64,000 bases of DNA from contig NZ_CP018787.1 in assembly GCF_002127965.1 (NCBI RefSeq), positions 1,612,001 through 1,676,000 on the forward strand. The letters are read 5' to 3'. The notes under the pieces were generated by a model. The model was not told the DNA's origin and did no database searches. It saw only the letters and a list, made by a program, of their open reading frames with translations. The position numbers were made by a program, and so were the translations under genes. Positions 25,717-34,680 of this stretch are shown piece by piece (the stretch's first letter is position 1; the number at the start of each line of letters is the position of its first letter). The stretch comes from Oxalobacter formigenes (GTDB lineage: Bacteria; Pseudomonadota; Gammaproteobacteria; Burkholderiales; Burkholderiaceae_D).

Positions 25717-26232
25717 TCATCCGGAAAAAGAATCCCCACCCATCCACTTCAAATGCAAAATGGGAAACGGATTGCCCTGCCCATCCATTTCAGACCGTCC
25801 AATAAGTGAAAAACCGACCCGCCGGTAAAATCCGTATGCCTTCGGGTTCTGTTCATTCACATCGACAAACCGCACCCCCGGATCACGAACCGCCATCCCT
25901 GTCAGCCGTCGTCCCAGACCAAGCCCAAAAAAAGCCGGATGAACGAAAAGCATCTCAAGCTTTTCGCCATCGACCCCCATAAACGCCACCCATCGTCCTG
26001 ACCGGTCAGCCATCCCCCACAAATGCGGAATCGATTCCAGAGCCATCCTGACAACCGGTTTCAACCCGTCAATATCGTCCGCCGTCAGGAAAACATGCGT
26101 CGATCTCACCGACGCCTCCCACAAAGACACCAGCTCGTCTAGCGCGGAAAATCGTTCATCGAGCCTTACCGGTTCCGGAACAAACCCCTCTGGCCAATCA
26201 AATTTCCCCTCATTCGAACCATTTTCTCGCAT
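25717..26232 (-). CDS. GNAT-family N-acetyltransferase
   Basis: 171 residues from MRENGSNEGKFDW (a TTG 27 bp upstream is less likely). The GNAT core is visible: WVAFMGVDGEKLEMLFVHPA followed by the acetyl-CoA loop FFGLGLGRRLTGMAV (Q/RxxGxG/A type) and the final motif VNEQNPKAYGFYRRVGFSLI. The N-terminal part (RFSALDELVSLWEASVRSTH, VFLTADDIDGL) matches small-molecule acetyltransferases of the YhhY/PhnO kind in layout. Substrate cannot be told. It follows the Sel1 gene at 26279 by 46 bp and may share its transcript. Confidence 0.9.
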   Translation of the reverse strand: MRENGSNEGKFDWPEGFVPEPVRLDERFSALDELVSLWEASVRSTHVFLTADDIDGLKPVVRMALESIPHLWGMADRSGRWVAFMGVDGEKLEMLFVHPAFFGLGLGRRLTGMAVRDPGVRFVDVNEQNPKAYGFYRRVGFSLIGRSEMDGQGNPFPILHLKWMGGDSFSG

Positions 26233-26278
26233 ACATCTCTCGCCATATTCTCCCGACACAAGCGTCAGGCCAAGCTTC

Positions 26279-27163
26279 CTACATCACGGCATAATCCGGA
26301 AAAACAGCCTTTTTCACCTCGGCTGCCTTCTTTTTCAGCAAACGGGCCTTCTCCTTGTCCGGCGTCACACCGAACGTGCCGTTTTCATACACCGCTGCCA
26401 GCCGCCTCATCGCTTCCCTGTCGCCCGCATCAACGCTCTTTTCCAGCCAGACGAGCGCATCTTTCTCACTTTGGGCAACGCCATAACCACCCTCATACAA
26501 GGTCGACATCACCCGCATCGCTTCCGGCTGTCCCTTCTCCGCCGCCTTTCTGATCCAGCCAGCCGCCTCTTCCACATCCCGCTTCGTCCCCCAGCCACGG
26601 ATAAACATCATCCCGAAATAAAACTCACCGTCCCTATCCCCACGCTGTGCCGACTGTTTGAAAAACCGGAACGCCTTCCCATAATTGCGGGACATCCCCC
26701 TCCCCAGCAAATTCATCCTGCCCAGCCGCGTCAGAGCCGGCGCATATCCCGCTCTCGCCGACTTTTCATACCAGTCGATCGCCAGCGTCATATCCTGCCG
26801 GACACCGCGACTCAAATCGTACATCGCCCCCAGCCCGAATTGCGCCTCACGCGAGCCTTTTGCCGCCCCTTCCCTAAACCATACCAGCGCCTTTTCATCA
26901 TTACGGGGCATACCGAGACCATTCGTCGCCATCACACCCAGTCCATACAAGGCGGCAACATCCCCTTTCGTCTCCAGCCCCCTGAAAGCGGCCAGTGCCT
27001 TCCCGTACTGTCCGGTACGATAAAACGTCCATGCTTCGTCTTCGCCTTGAGACATCTGATATGCCGACGCCGACACGTTTCCTGCCATAGACGTCGCTGG
27101 AACCCATACCGTCAACAGACATACCGACACCCCCAACGCAAATCTGAAACCCGACATCTTCAT
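26279..27163 (-). CDS. Secreted Sel1-repeat protein
   Basis: 294 residues starting at MKMSGFRFALGVS behind AGGACAGGG. A Sec signal ends near ATSMAG, so the solenoid is periplasmic. About six to seven Sel1 repeats follow (ALYGLGVMATNGLGMPRNDE, AQFGLGAMYDLSRGVRQDMT, GEFYFGMMFIRGWGTKRDVE), with a Lys-rich C-terminus. Sel1 solenoids mediate protein-protein contacts. It heads a two-gene unit with the acetyltransferase. Confidence 0.88.
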   Translation of the reverse strand: MKMSGFRFALGVSVCLLTVWVPATSMAGNVSASAYQMSQGEDEAWTFYRTGQYGKALAAFRGLETKGDVAALYGLGVMATNGLGMPRNDEKALVWFREGAAKGSREAQFGLGAMYDLSRGVRQDMTLAIDWYEKSARAGYAPALTRLGRMNLLGRGMSRNYGKAFRFFKQSAQRGDRDGEFYFGMMFIRGWGTKRDVEEAAGWIRKAAEKGQPEAMRVMSTLYEGGYGVAQSEKDALVWLEKSVDAGDREAMRRLAAVYENGTFGVTPDKEKARLLKKKAAEVKKAVFPDYAVM

Positions 27164-27296
27164 CCCTGTCCTTCTCCTGTCACCCTGTTTTGACATCAGC
27201 TGACTGCCGAAAACAAAAAAACATGCCCAACCATCACCCTATTGGTTCATCCGGCCGATTCAGGCACCAGACCCATCCGTTTACACCAACAAAAAA

Positions 27297-27327
27297 GGCA
27301 CGACAGAAAACCTGTCATGCCCGACAC
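27297..27327 (-). terminator. Terminator after the 476-residue Sel1 gene
   Basis: GGCACGACAG and CTGTCATGCC form the stem with one mismatch; a TTTTTT run follows on the minus strand (27291-27296). Confidence 0.75.
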
Positions 27328-27352
27328 AAAACCAATATATCCATACCGAAAA

Positions 27353-28783
27353 TCAGGTCGAGAGATCCGTATTGATGGTCTGCCCGTTTTTCGGCATCCT
27401 GTCCAGACTTCTCTGCGCTTCCGGCAACCCCTGCGCTGCCGCCTTCGTAAACCAGTGTCTGGCCTGTTTGACATCCTGTTTGACACCATGCCCCTGCAAA
27501 TACATCGTTCCCAGATTGAACTGCGCCTGAGGCAGATTCTGCATCACCGCCTTGCGATACCAGGCCACGGCCTGTTTGTAATCCTTTTCGACCCCGAGTC
27601 CACGGGCATACAAGACCCCCAGATTGTTCTGGGATTCGGCATACCCCTGACGGGCCGCCTTCCTGAACCAGCTATATGCCTGCTTGTAATCCTGTTTGAC
27701 GCCGACCCCGTTCGTCAGCATCAACCCAAGCCTGTCCTGACTTTCTGGGACACCCAGCTTCGCCGCTTTCTGATACCAGAAAACCGCCTGTTTGTCGTCC
27801 CGGTGAACACCTTCCCCCTTGTAATACGCCTCAGCCAGGAAAAAAGCCCCTTCAGCCTGCCCCTTTTCAGCCGCCTGCTGATACCAGTAAAACGCCTTGG
27901 ACAAATCCTTGTCCACACCAAGCCCATAGGAATACAAGACACCCAGATTCGTTTGCGCCTCGGCATACCCCTGATCGGCCGCACGGGAGAACCACATAAA
28001 CGCTTCGTCTTCACGCCCCTCAAACTCGCCGCCTTCCATATAAAGGCGTCCCAGATTATTCTGGGCCTCGGCATTCCCCTGTTCGGCCGACTTCTGATAC
28101 CAGGCGGCCGCTACCGCCAGATTCTTTTCAACACCAGAGCCGTCCTCATACATATTGCCGAGCGAAAACTGGGCTTGTGAATTTCCCTGAACAGCCGCCT
28201 TCTTGTACCACTCCAGCGCCCGTTTCGGACTGGATTCAACCCCGCGCCCGCTCGCATACAAAACACCGAGATTCGACTGCGCCAACGCAATGCCCCGTTT
28301 GGCGGCATGAGAAAGCAATGCAGCCGCTTTCGCGTCATCTTGCTTGACTCCGCGACCTTCCATATAGAGGATGCCCAGCTTCGTGGCAGCCATCAAATGG
28401 CCCTTGTCCGCCGCCTTTTTATACCAGAAAGCCGCTTTTTTATAATCGCGTTTGACCCCTTCGCCGGCTTCGAACATCTCGCCAAGCGCAAACTGCGCAT
28501 CCGTTCGGCCATGTTCGGCAGCGCGCGAATACCACAACGCAGCAGCGGCCTCATCTTCCTCCACCCCTTCCCCGTTATAGTACAGGGCAGCCAGTGCGGA
28601 TTGCGCCGCCGCATTGCCCTTGTCGGCCGCCTTCTGGAAAGAAGAAAAAGCTTTCTCGTAATCCTTGTCCTGATAGAACTGCATGCCGTCGGAATAATCG
28701 TTCGCCCACGCGGCATTCGCCAGAAACAGGCAACCGACCACAGCCAGCGTCCCCTGACGAACACGACCCAAATTCCAATCCAT
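27353..28783 (-). CDS. Large secreted Sel1-repeat protein
   Basis: 476 residues. The start MDWNLGRVRQGT is preceded by GAGGGATAAA and opens a signal peptide ending NAAWAND; upstream in-frame codons to 28990 are probably untranslated. Almost the whole mature protein is about twelve regular 36-residue Sel1 repeats (AQSALAALYYNGEGVEEDEA, AQFALGEMFEAGEGVKRDYK, AQFNLGTMYLQGHGVKQDVK). It is the longest uninterrupted regular Sel1 array of the window. It probably acts as a periplasmic binding scaffold. Long ORFs on the opposite strand are shadows of the repeat. Confidence 0.9.
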   Translation of the reverse strand: MDWNLGRVRQGTLAVVGCLFLANAAWANDYSDGMQFYQDKDYEKAFSSFQKAADKGNAAAQSALAALYYNGEGVEEDEAAAALWYSRAAEHGRTDAQFALGEMFEAGEGVKRDYKKAAFWYKKAADKGHLMAATKLGILYMEGRGVKQDDAKAAALLSHAAKRGIALAQSNLGVLYASGRGVESSPKRALEWYKKAAVQGNSQAQFSLGNMYEDGSGVEKNLAVAAAWYQKSAEQGNAEAQNNLGRLYMEGGEFEGREDEAFMWFSRAADQGYAEAQTNLGVLYSYGLGVDKDLSKAFYWYQQAAEKGQAEGAFFLAEAYYKGEGVHRDDKQAVFWYQKAAKLGVPESQDRLGLMLTNGVGVKQDYKQAYSWFRKAARQGYAESQNNLGVLYARGLGVEKDYKQAVAWYRKAVMQNLPQAQFNLGTMYLQGHGVKQDVKQARHWFTKAAAQGLPEAQRSLDRMPKNGQTINTDLST

Positions 28784-29464
28784 TTTATCCCTCGGCATGA
28801 CGACGTTCCCCTGGGCACCTCTGCCCGAAAAGAAACCGCCCCTAAACAAGCTCATCGACCCCACACAACACCCGGCCAGCAAAGAAGACACCAGAAACAG
28901 CCGTGCCATCGGCAAAAGCTCATCCAGATCAGGAAATCCCAGAACAGCCAACATTGTTTCAGACATGCCTTGCGCCCGTAAAAAAAACACTGTGGATCAC
29001 ATTACAGAATGAGCATATGACGGTCTGATGTCAAGATCATTTTTACCACACAGTTCAAGCAAACCGCTTCCGGCAAAACAAACCCGTCACCGGCATACCC
29101 GGCTTCGGGTCATCCAGACTATCGCACCCGCAAAAAAAGACCTTGCGATCAAACAGAAAAACCCCATAAAAATCAGGGAATAAACATAAAACAAGCGCTA
29201 AAAAACAGAATCTTCAAAAACGCCCATGACTCTCCTGACGTACAGCCTGTTTAACGGAACAGTACCCGGGAAAACAGCAACTTATCCGGCACACTTTCAA
29301 CATGTCAGCATAATACCCCCGATTGCCGGAAACTGCTGAAAAAACCGCCATTCAAAGCATACCCCTCATCTGTCTATCCACGACATTTCAGATACGCCCC
29401 CAACCTGCCTGAACGACACGACACAAAAAAAGAGGCAAACCAGACCATAAAAAGCTAAAGTCTT
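28784..29464. other. Intergenic region upstream of effector 1
   Basis: About 680 bp without a supportable gene. It contains the remnant open frame upstream of the Sel1 start, then an A-rich stretch. The phage-type promoter begins at its right end. Confidence 0.5.
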
Positions 29465-29513
29465 CACAAATGTGCCACAAATGTCCGGAAGAGCCATGAA
29501 ACGGGTGTATAAG
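29465..29513 (+). promoter_or_regulatory. Phage late-type promoter, copy 4 (effector 1)
   Basis: CACAAATGTGCC followed directly by ACAAATGTCCGG (29477-29488), 19 bp, TATAAG (29508-29513). This is the fullest copy of the element and it drives a gene outside the prophage structural block. A small GCAGGC/GCCTGC hairpin lies in the leader shortly before the ribosome-binding site. Confidence 0.82.
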
Positions 29514-29589
29514 TAATTGAAGCGTTTCACTTTTATACTTATTAACCGCAGGCATTAAACAGCCTGCCCCTAAACGAAAGGAACTTTTT

Positions 29590-31008
29590 ATGAACCCAAA
29601 CAACCCCTTCGGCATGGAAATCGATGATGACGGTCTGCCGAAGTATTCCCCCGACCGCAAGAACATTGCGGCCTACCATATGTATAAACTCGGCCTGACC
29701 GACAAACTGCCCGACCCTGAAGACACGCATACCCCGTTTTTCCGGACGCCTTCGTATTATGAAGAGAAGGCCCGCAGGGAAAGACAGGCACAGGCGGGTT
29801 TGAGTACGACGTTTGAAGGAGAACAGGCCAGGCCTGATCCGCCTGGCTCAGACATGACAGATTTATACAAAGGTCGTCCGTTTGATGTCGGGGGAGAAGG
29901 CGTCAATCCTCCTGCCAGCAGGCAAAAGCCCTTTGTCCCGGATACAAATGCCCCTTATGGACAAATGGGACAAGCCGGGCAACAGGTGGAAAAAGGACAA
30001 AATTCACAGCCTCCACTGGATACAAAGGCGTTCGGGCGGCAGGTACTTGAACACATTTTCGGAGAACGCAGACCTCCTTATCAAAACCCTTCTCCGGATT
30101 TCAGACTGTCGGGCCAGACCTCTCCAGCCCCCATCAGGGAAGAACCGGCTGCACCGGCACAAGGTCAAGCCACACCGTCTCCGGTCAGGTCGCAACCTGT
30201 TCAAAGACAGCAAGCTGTCCGCAGACCGGCACAGGTGCCCACCCAACCCGAAAACACCACTTCACGCCCATCAGAAACGGCCGGTACTGGCGACACCGCC
30301 CATACCACCTCTTTAGTAGAAAACGTCATGAATACCATCAATCAGGCCTTCGGCCAGTTCAACAATGCCGCCACGGAAGACGATATCCGGGAAGTGTATG
30401 GGTATCCCGGGTCAAAAGGATCTGATGGACAAACTGAAGACACAGGAAAAACTACCGGTTTTTCCGATTCCTCACAGCAAACTTCACCCGATTATGGCAA
30501 CATACCGTTACCGGCACCACAGGCACAAAGACCGCTGAAAAGTAATAAATTACCCCGTGGAATCAGAAACAATAATCCGGGAAATCTGGATTTTGTCGGA
30601 ATGTGGAAAAATTCAGGCGCGACAAGAGAAGACGGTGGAACAGGCAGGTTTGCTGTATTCAAAAAACCCGAAGACGGATTACGTGCACTTGCGGTTCAAT
30701 TGAAAAGATATGCCAATGCAGGTGAGGATACGATTTATAAAATAATTAGTAAATATGCGCCAGTGAATGAAAACAATACCACAGCATACATGAACGCTGT
30801 TTCAAGACAATTAAATGCAGGTATTCATGAGAAATTGAACCTTGGTAATCCTGAATGTCTTAAAAAACTCATGGGATCAGTCATTCAGCATGAAAATGGA
30901 TATAACCCTTATTCATCACAAATGATTTTTGACGCTGCCAGATTTGGAACTTCTCATAAAGGAAAATGGGGCGGCCGATGGGAAGGTCCGGGTTTAAATC
31001 AAAACTAG
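29590..31008 (+). CDS. Modular peptidoglycan-hydrolase effector 1 (RGIRNNNPGN-type C-terminus)
   Basis: 472 residues after ACGAAAGGAACTTTTT. The first 75 residues (MNPNNPFGMEIDDDGLPKYS onward) are nearly identical to effector 2 at 56263-58377, and a second shared block (APYGQMGQAG, LDTKAFGRQVLEHIFGE) follows. A Pro/Gln/Thr-rich linker leads to a C-terminal domain from about residue 322 with RGIRNNNPGNLDF, a signature of phage virion muramidase-like proteins, followed by FAVFKKPEDGLRALAVQLKR. The DNA becomes AT-rich exactly at this domain. There is no signal peptide, so delivery would be by virion, lysis or another route. Catalytic activity is inferred from family only. Confidence 0.82.
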   Translation: MNPNNPFGMEIDDDGLPKYSPDRKNIAAYHMYKLGLTDKLPDPEDTHTPFFRTPSYYEEKARRERQAQAGLSTTFEGEQARPDPPGSDMTDLYKGRPFDVGGEGVNPPASRQKPFVPDTNAPYGQMGQAGQQVEKGQNSQPPLDTKAFGRQVLEHIFGERRPPYQNPSPDFRLSGQTSPAPIREEPAAPAQGQATPSPVRSQPVQRQQAVRRPAQVPTQPENTTSRPSETAGTGDTAHTTSLVENVMNTINQAFGQFNNAATEDDIREVYGYPGSKGSDGQTEDTGKTTGFSDSSQQTSPDYGNIPLPAPQAQRPLKSNKLPRGIRNNNPGNLDFVGMWKNSGATREDGGTGRFAVFKKPEDGLRALAVQLKRYANAGEDTIYKIISKYAPVNENNTTAYMNAVSRQLNAGIHEKLNLGNPECLKKLMGSVIQHENGYNPYSSQMIFDAARFGTSHKGKWGGRWEGPGLNQN

Positions 31009-31103
31009 ATCAATATCGGATCAGACAATTCAAATAAAACGGCAGAATCTGTGAAAACAAAAAATAATGTAGTCATAATTTACTTATCGAGAGCAATATT
31101 TTA

Positions 31104-31433
31104 CTATCGGCAAGTAAGGAAATCCCGCATAAAAGAGTGATTGCTTTTCTTCTCCCAAAAGAAAACATGCGTGCCATTGGCTGTCTGGGCATCACATAAA
31201 GCGGTAACAACCCCTTTTCCTGACGGTGGCGTTTCGCAAACCGATGCGCGCCATGTGTAAAGGGGTGTGATTGACGAGTCATTTATCATTGGAAATTTCC
31301 TGTTCTGTTTTTCCAGTTTCCCTGCCACCTGTTTGCAATCCCGGATCATATTCATGTCAACATCAGCAGCATGACCATAAATAAAAAAGATTAATCCTGC
31401 GACTAAAGCAAAAAATTTTAATAACATTCTCAT
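31104..31433 (-). CDS. Small secreted Cys-containing protein
   Basis: 109 residues with a Sec signal (MRMLLKFFALVAGLIFFIYG, cleavage near HAA). The mature part has four cysteines (DCKQV, SVCETP, ALCDAQ, LTCR), fitting two disulfides, and a basic middle. It lies tail to tail with effector 1 (95 bp gap) in the same AT-rich block. Periplasmic, small, disulfide-bonded proteins beside a muramidase are commonly lysozyme inhibitors or immunity proteins; here that is a guess. No lysozyme-inhibitor motif such as SGxxY was found. Confidence 0.75.
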   Translation of the reverse strand: MRMLLKFFALVAGLIFFIYGHAADVDMNMIRDCKQVAGKLEKQNRKFPMINDSSITPLYTWRASVCETPPSGKGVVTALCDAQTANGTHVFFWEKKSNHSFMRDFLTCR

Positions 31434-31695
31434 AACACACGAACCTCATCTAACGGTTTTAATCAGTATATATCTTTTTCACAATTTATATATCTCTTCC
31501 GTCTTGTGAAACAAAAGCAGGTATTTCAAGAAGAACATTGACACAGTTTTTTTGATCGTTGCAAACAGGAAAAAGGAATTCCTCAACCAGTCTTAAGGAA
31601 TTATTATTTTTCATTTTTAAAAAAATATATCTTAATGATGAATATATCACTTTGTTTTTTTATAATTCCCCCCTATTCTTGCGATAGTAAATTGA
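31434..31695. other. AT-rich gap before the orphan toxin tail
   Basis: About 260 bp of very AT-rich DNA. No gene or hairpin supported; it may contain the promoter of the small secreted protein on the minus strand. Confidence 0.4.
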
Positions 31696-31938
31696 ATATG
31701 GCCTTTATTCCATGAAATGACGTCTCCTCAACAGACCATTATTTTTCCCCGTTATTATAATGAAGGACAAGGCTGGATCAAAAATCATCCCGACAGTCAC
31801 CAGTCCATCCTCCGAAACGACTGGGGTACGGCTGGAAAACAATGGTACGAGCAGAGTCAGCGATATAAGGATTCAGGTCAGGGCTGGAAAGCGGGCAGAT
31901 TCAAGAAAGAATACAAGTATTTATGGGGTAATAACTGA
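31696..31938 (+). pseudogene. Orphan C-terminal tail of a pesticin-like muramidase
   Basis: The frame after an in-frame TGA at 31693-31695 reads FHEMTSPQQTIIFPRYYNEG, QGWIKNHPDSHQSILRNDWG and AGRFKKEYKYLWGNN. It aligns to the last 75 residues of effector 2 (FHEMNSTQQTIVFSRHYHQG, PGWYQKDSNKAVYNAMVDND, KNRFRKEEIFLKKG). The catalytic part is absent and there is no start with a good ribosome-binding site, so it is a remnant. It ends 9 bp before an RCC1 gene, exactly as effector 2 ends 6 bp before its RCC1 partner. Confidence 0.85.
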
Positions 31939-31947
31939 TTTTTAAAA

Positions 31948-33069
31948 ATGATGAAAATATTTCTTCTCAAACTTGGATTTTTCCTGTCTGGCCTGATATG
32001 GGGTGTTTATGCTTTGGCAGCACAACCGCTACAGAATAAACATCTGTCTGGCGGTCTTGTACACAGTCTCTATATCGATTCCACCGGAAACGTCTGGGTT
32101 TGGGGAGGGTCCAGTCTTGACGGGGTCAGTAATGAATTGATCCCGTCCATTGCCATGAAAGAAGGGCGTTCAGCCCACTCCAACTTCGACAGTAACACGA
32201 CATTCGTCATTAAACAGGATGGATCGCTCTGGGGTTGGGGAAATACCATTGCCGGGCAACTGCGTCTTTTTCCGAAAGACGATCGAATGAATTCGGCTTT
32301 CATCGATATTCCCCGGGAAATTCTGAGCCATGCCATCGCTGTGAACGGTGATGGCAGCATATTCGCCATCAAACCGGACCATTCCCTCTGGGTATGGGGC
32401 CATTGGGGAGCACAGCGTGGCGATGCTGGACGCAAGGATACCCTTATTCCCCGCAAAGTCATGAACGACGTGGTTCAGGTCAGTTCAACCAACTATCACA
32501 CGCTCGCCCTCCAGAAAGACGGCACGTTATGGGCATGGGGTGACAACCAGTGCGGTGCTTTGGGTATCGGCAACCGGACCAAACACGTCAACCCCGTCAA
32601 GGTCAAACTCCAGCCACTCGGGCAACGCAAAGTCACCAAAATCGCTGTCCGATGGGGCGAGTCCTATATCGTTGCCGATGACGGGACTGTATGGTATGCC
32701 GGTGAATTCAACATCAATCAGGCCGAGTGTCTCGATCCGCCTCATCTGGTTCCCACACGGGTGACCAACATCGACAATGTGGCCGATATCGCTTTAGGCC
32801 AATATCACGAGCTTTACCTGAAAAAAGACGGCTCCGTCTGGGCTTCCGGTTACGGTTCGGCCGCCCATTCCTCCACCATTTACGCAGACAAGGCTCCCCA
32901 TCAAGTCATGGATCAGGCCAGCGAAATCGCGGCAGGCGATTTGCATTCCCTCGTTCTCAAAAAAGATGGAACTGTCTGGGCATGGGGCGACAATCGTGAA
33001 GGCCAGCTGGGCGACGGAACGACCCGGCGCAGCGCTATCCCCGTTCAGGTGCAGTTTCCGAAACGATGA
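31948..33069 (+). CDS. Secreted RCC1-repeat beta-propeller, partner-type A
   Basis: 373 residues with a signal peptide (MMKIFLLKLGFFLSGLIWGV, cleavage near YALAA). Seven blades are visible, each with a DGxxWxWG-like core: HSLYIDSTGNVWVWGG, VIKQDGSLWGWGNT, AIKPDHSLWVWGHW, ALQKDGTLWAWGDNQCGALG, VADDGTVWYAGE, YLKKDGSVWASGYG and VLKKDGTVWAWGDN. It is the closest relative in the window of the RCC1 gene at 55150-56256. It follows the orphan pesticin-like tail by 9 bp. A periplasmic binding or immunity role toward a muramidase is proposed from this context only. Confidence 0.9.
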   Translation: MMKIFLLKLGFFLSGLIWGVYALAAQPLQNKHLSGGLVHSLYIDSTGNVWVWGGSSLDGVSNELIPSIAMKEGRSAHSNFDSNTTFVIKQDGSLWGWGNTIAGQLRLFPKDDRMNSAFIDIPREILSHAIAVNGDGSIFAIKPDHSLWVWGHWGAQRGDAGRKDTLIPRKVMNDVVQVSSTNYHTLALQKDGTLWAWGDNQCGALGIGNRTKHVNPVKVKLQPLGQRKVTKIAVRWGESYIVADDGTVWYAGEFNINQAECLDPPHLVPTRVTNIDNVADIALGQYHELYLKKDGSVWASGYGSAAHSSTIYADKAPHQVMDQASEIAAGDLHSLVLKKDGTVWAWGDNREGQLGDGTTRRSAIPVQVQFPKR

Positions 33070-33117
33070 ACCGGCAAACCTTCTTCCGCAAACACACTGC
33101 TGACAACAGCTGGGGTA

Positions 33118-33145
33118 GTCGGCGAGAAGTTGCCGACCCTTTTTT
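33118..33145 (+). terminator. Terminator after RCC1 gene
   Basis: GTCGGC-GAGAAGTT-GCCGAC followed by CCTTTTTT. It ends the effector 1/RCC1 region. Confidence 0.85.
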
Positions 33146-33210
33146 GAGTATGGTATTTTTATGTTACCACAAGCATAATAATCGGCAGTATCCATGCCCG
33201 GCCAAACAAC

Positions 33211-34656
33211 ATGCCTAACTCAAACAGTCTGGAACAAAACATCTATCGTAACCTCGCCGCACAAATCCAGTCGGGGTTTTACAGCAAAGGAAACCGGTTT
33301 CCTCCTGCACAGGAAATCGCGAGACTGTTTAACGTTTCCTACGGGCCTGCGCAACGAGCCCTGAAGGCGCTCGAAAAGGAAGGCCTGATCAAGGTAGGCC
33401 GTGGCAAGGAAACGCTTGTCCTGAAAAAACCGTATGAAAACTATCTCGAAAGCGATACCTTCAAAAAACGCATCCTTTCCCTGATCGACCTGAGCCATAG
33501 CCTGCGGCTGTTTTCACCTGCCATCAACCTACAGGGAATGTACCATATGGATCTGGAGAAGGAACTGGAAAATCCTCTTCCTGAAAACAACCGGATCGAG
33601 CAATGGAGAACGCAATACCGGCTCTTCGACAACTCCCTCTCGGCACTGGGAAACCAGACGCTACATGGTTTGTATCACGACATCAACGCCTTTGTCGAAA
33701 GCGCTTTTCTCGATATTTTTCATGTTTCCTTCACCGAAGAGGAAGAAAAAACTTACCTGAACCGTCTGGTAAACGATTATCGGACATGCCTCGAGAATTG
33801 CAAAAACGGCAAAATGGCCGAAGCGAAAAAAGGGCTCGAAGCCCTGACAGACCCATTCCACATCACTGCCGAACAGTATCTGGCCACACTGCCAGCCGAC
33901 CGGACCATACAGGAAAACTTTTCGTGGTCTCCCCAGAAAGGCCGCACGCGATATTGCGACATGATCGCCATTGATCTGGTACGAAAAATAAACGACGGCA
34001 CCCACCCTGCCGGAACCCTTCTGCCCAATGGCGCCATACTGGCCAACATTTATCACGTCTCTCCCATTACCATCCGCAGGACAATTGCCCTCCTGAACAA
34101 GCTGGGCGTGGCAAAAACTGTCAATGGAGTCGGCACACGTGTCGTTTCCACTGAAAACACCCATCTGTCCGTCAGTCTGAAAGCGATAATACTGGGCAAC
34201 AACCTCCGGACTTTCCTGGAAGCCTACCAACTGTTCGCCATGACCAGCGAACCCTTCATCAGCTATTCGTTCCCCCACTTTCCGGAAGAGTTGACTGACA
34301 AACTCCGTCAAGCCGCCACAATAGCGGAACCGAACATCGCCATCTCTGCCATCACGGCGACATGCCTGCAAGGCATCGTCCGTTACTGTCCGCTGGCATC
34401 CATTCGGGAGATCACCAGCAAACTCACCCTTTTATTACTGAACGGAAGTGCCATTCCGCATGCAGAACTGACCATCGACTGGAATAGAAGTTCGAAAGAA
34501 CTGGCAGAAGCCCTTGATGCAAAAAACGGCCATCTTTTCGCCTGTCTGTTCAGCCGGATTTTAAACAAGACCTTCGCCACCATGAAAACCCATCTGAAAA
34601 AAATGGGCGTAAAGAACATCGACCGGATCGCCCAGCCGGTCATGAATGACTGTTAA
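33211..34656 (+). CDS. Transcriptional regulator with two GntR-type winged helices
   Basis: 481 residues. Residues 8-72 form a GntR-type winged helix (NLAAQIQSGFYSKGNRFPPA, LFNVSYGPAQRALKALEKEG). A second one lies near 243-310 (IAIDLVRKINDGTHPAGTLL, IYHVSPITIRRTIALLNKLG). Each is followed by a helical domain of its own (about 80-235 and 320-475). The protein thus looks like an internal duplication of a full GntR unit, though the halves have diverged strongly. Such a protein could bind two operator half-sites as a monomer. No effector-binding family was recognised. It is convergent with the kinase gene. Confidence 0.85.
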   Translation: MPNSNSLEQNIYRNLAAQIQSGFYSKGNRFPPAQEIARLFNVSYGPAQRALKALEKEGLIKVGRGKETLVLKKPYENYLESDTFKKRILSLIDLSHSLRLFSPAINLQGMYHMDLEKELENPLPENNRIEQWRTQYRLFDNSLSALGNQTLHGLYHDINAFVESAFLDIFHVSFTEEEEKTYLNRLVNDYRTCLENCKNGKMAEAKKGLEALTDPFHITAEQYLATLPADRTIQENFSWSPQKGRTRYCDMIAIDLVRKINDGTHPAGTLLPNGAILANIYHVSPITIRRTIALLNKLGVAKTVNGVGTRVVSTENTHLSVSLKAIILGNNLRTFLEAYQLFAMTSEPFISYSFPHFPEELTDKLRQAATIAEPNIAISAITATCLQGIVRYCPLASIREITSKLTLLLLNGSAIPHAELTIDWNRSSKELAEALDAKNGHLFACLFSRILNKTFATMKTHLKKMGVKNIDRIAQPVMNDC

Positions 34657-34680
34657 CTTGTCCATCGGAACAAAATCCAG

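Noticed and set aside
27242..28180. Long plus-strand open frame opposite the 476-residue Sel1 gene (and similar frames opposite other Sel1 and RCC1 genes)
   Set aside because: It mirrors the 36-residue repeat of the real gene, lacks a ribosome-binding site and has an Arg/His/Pro-rich composition typical of antisense frames of GC-rich repeats.
31948..33069. RCC1 proteins as eukaryote-type nucleotide exchange factors
   Set aside because: All five have bacterial export signals, so they act outside the cytoplasm where no such GTPase partner is expected.
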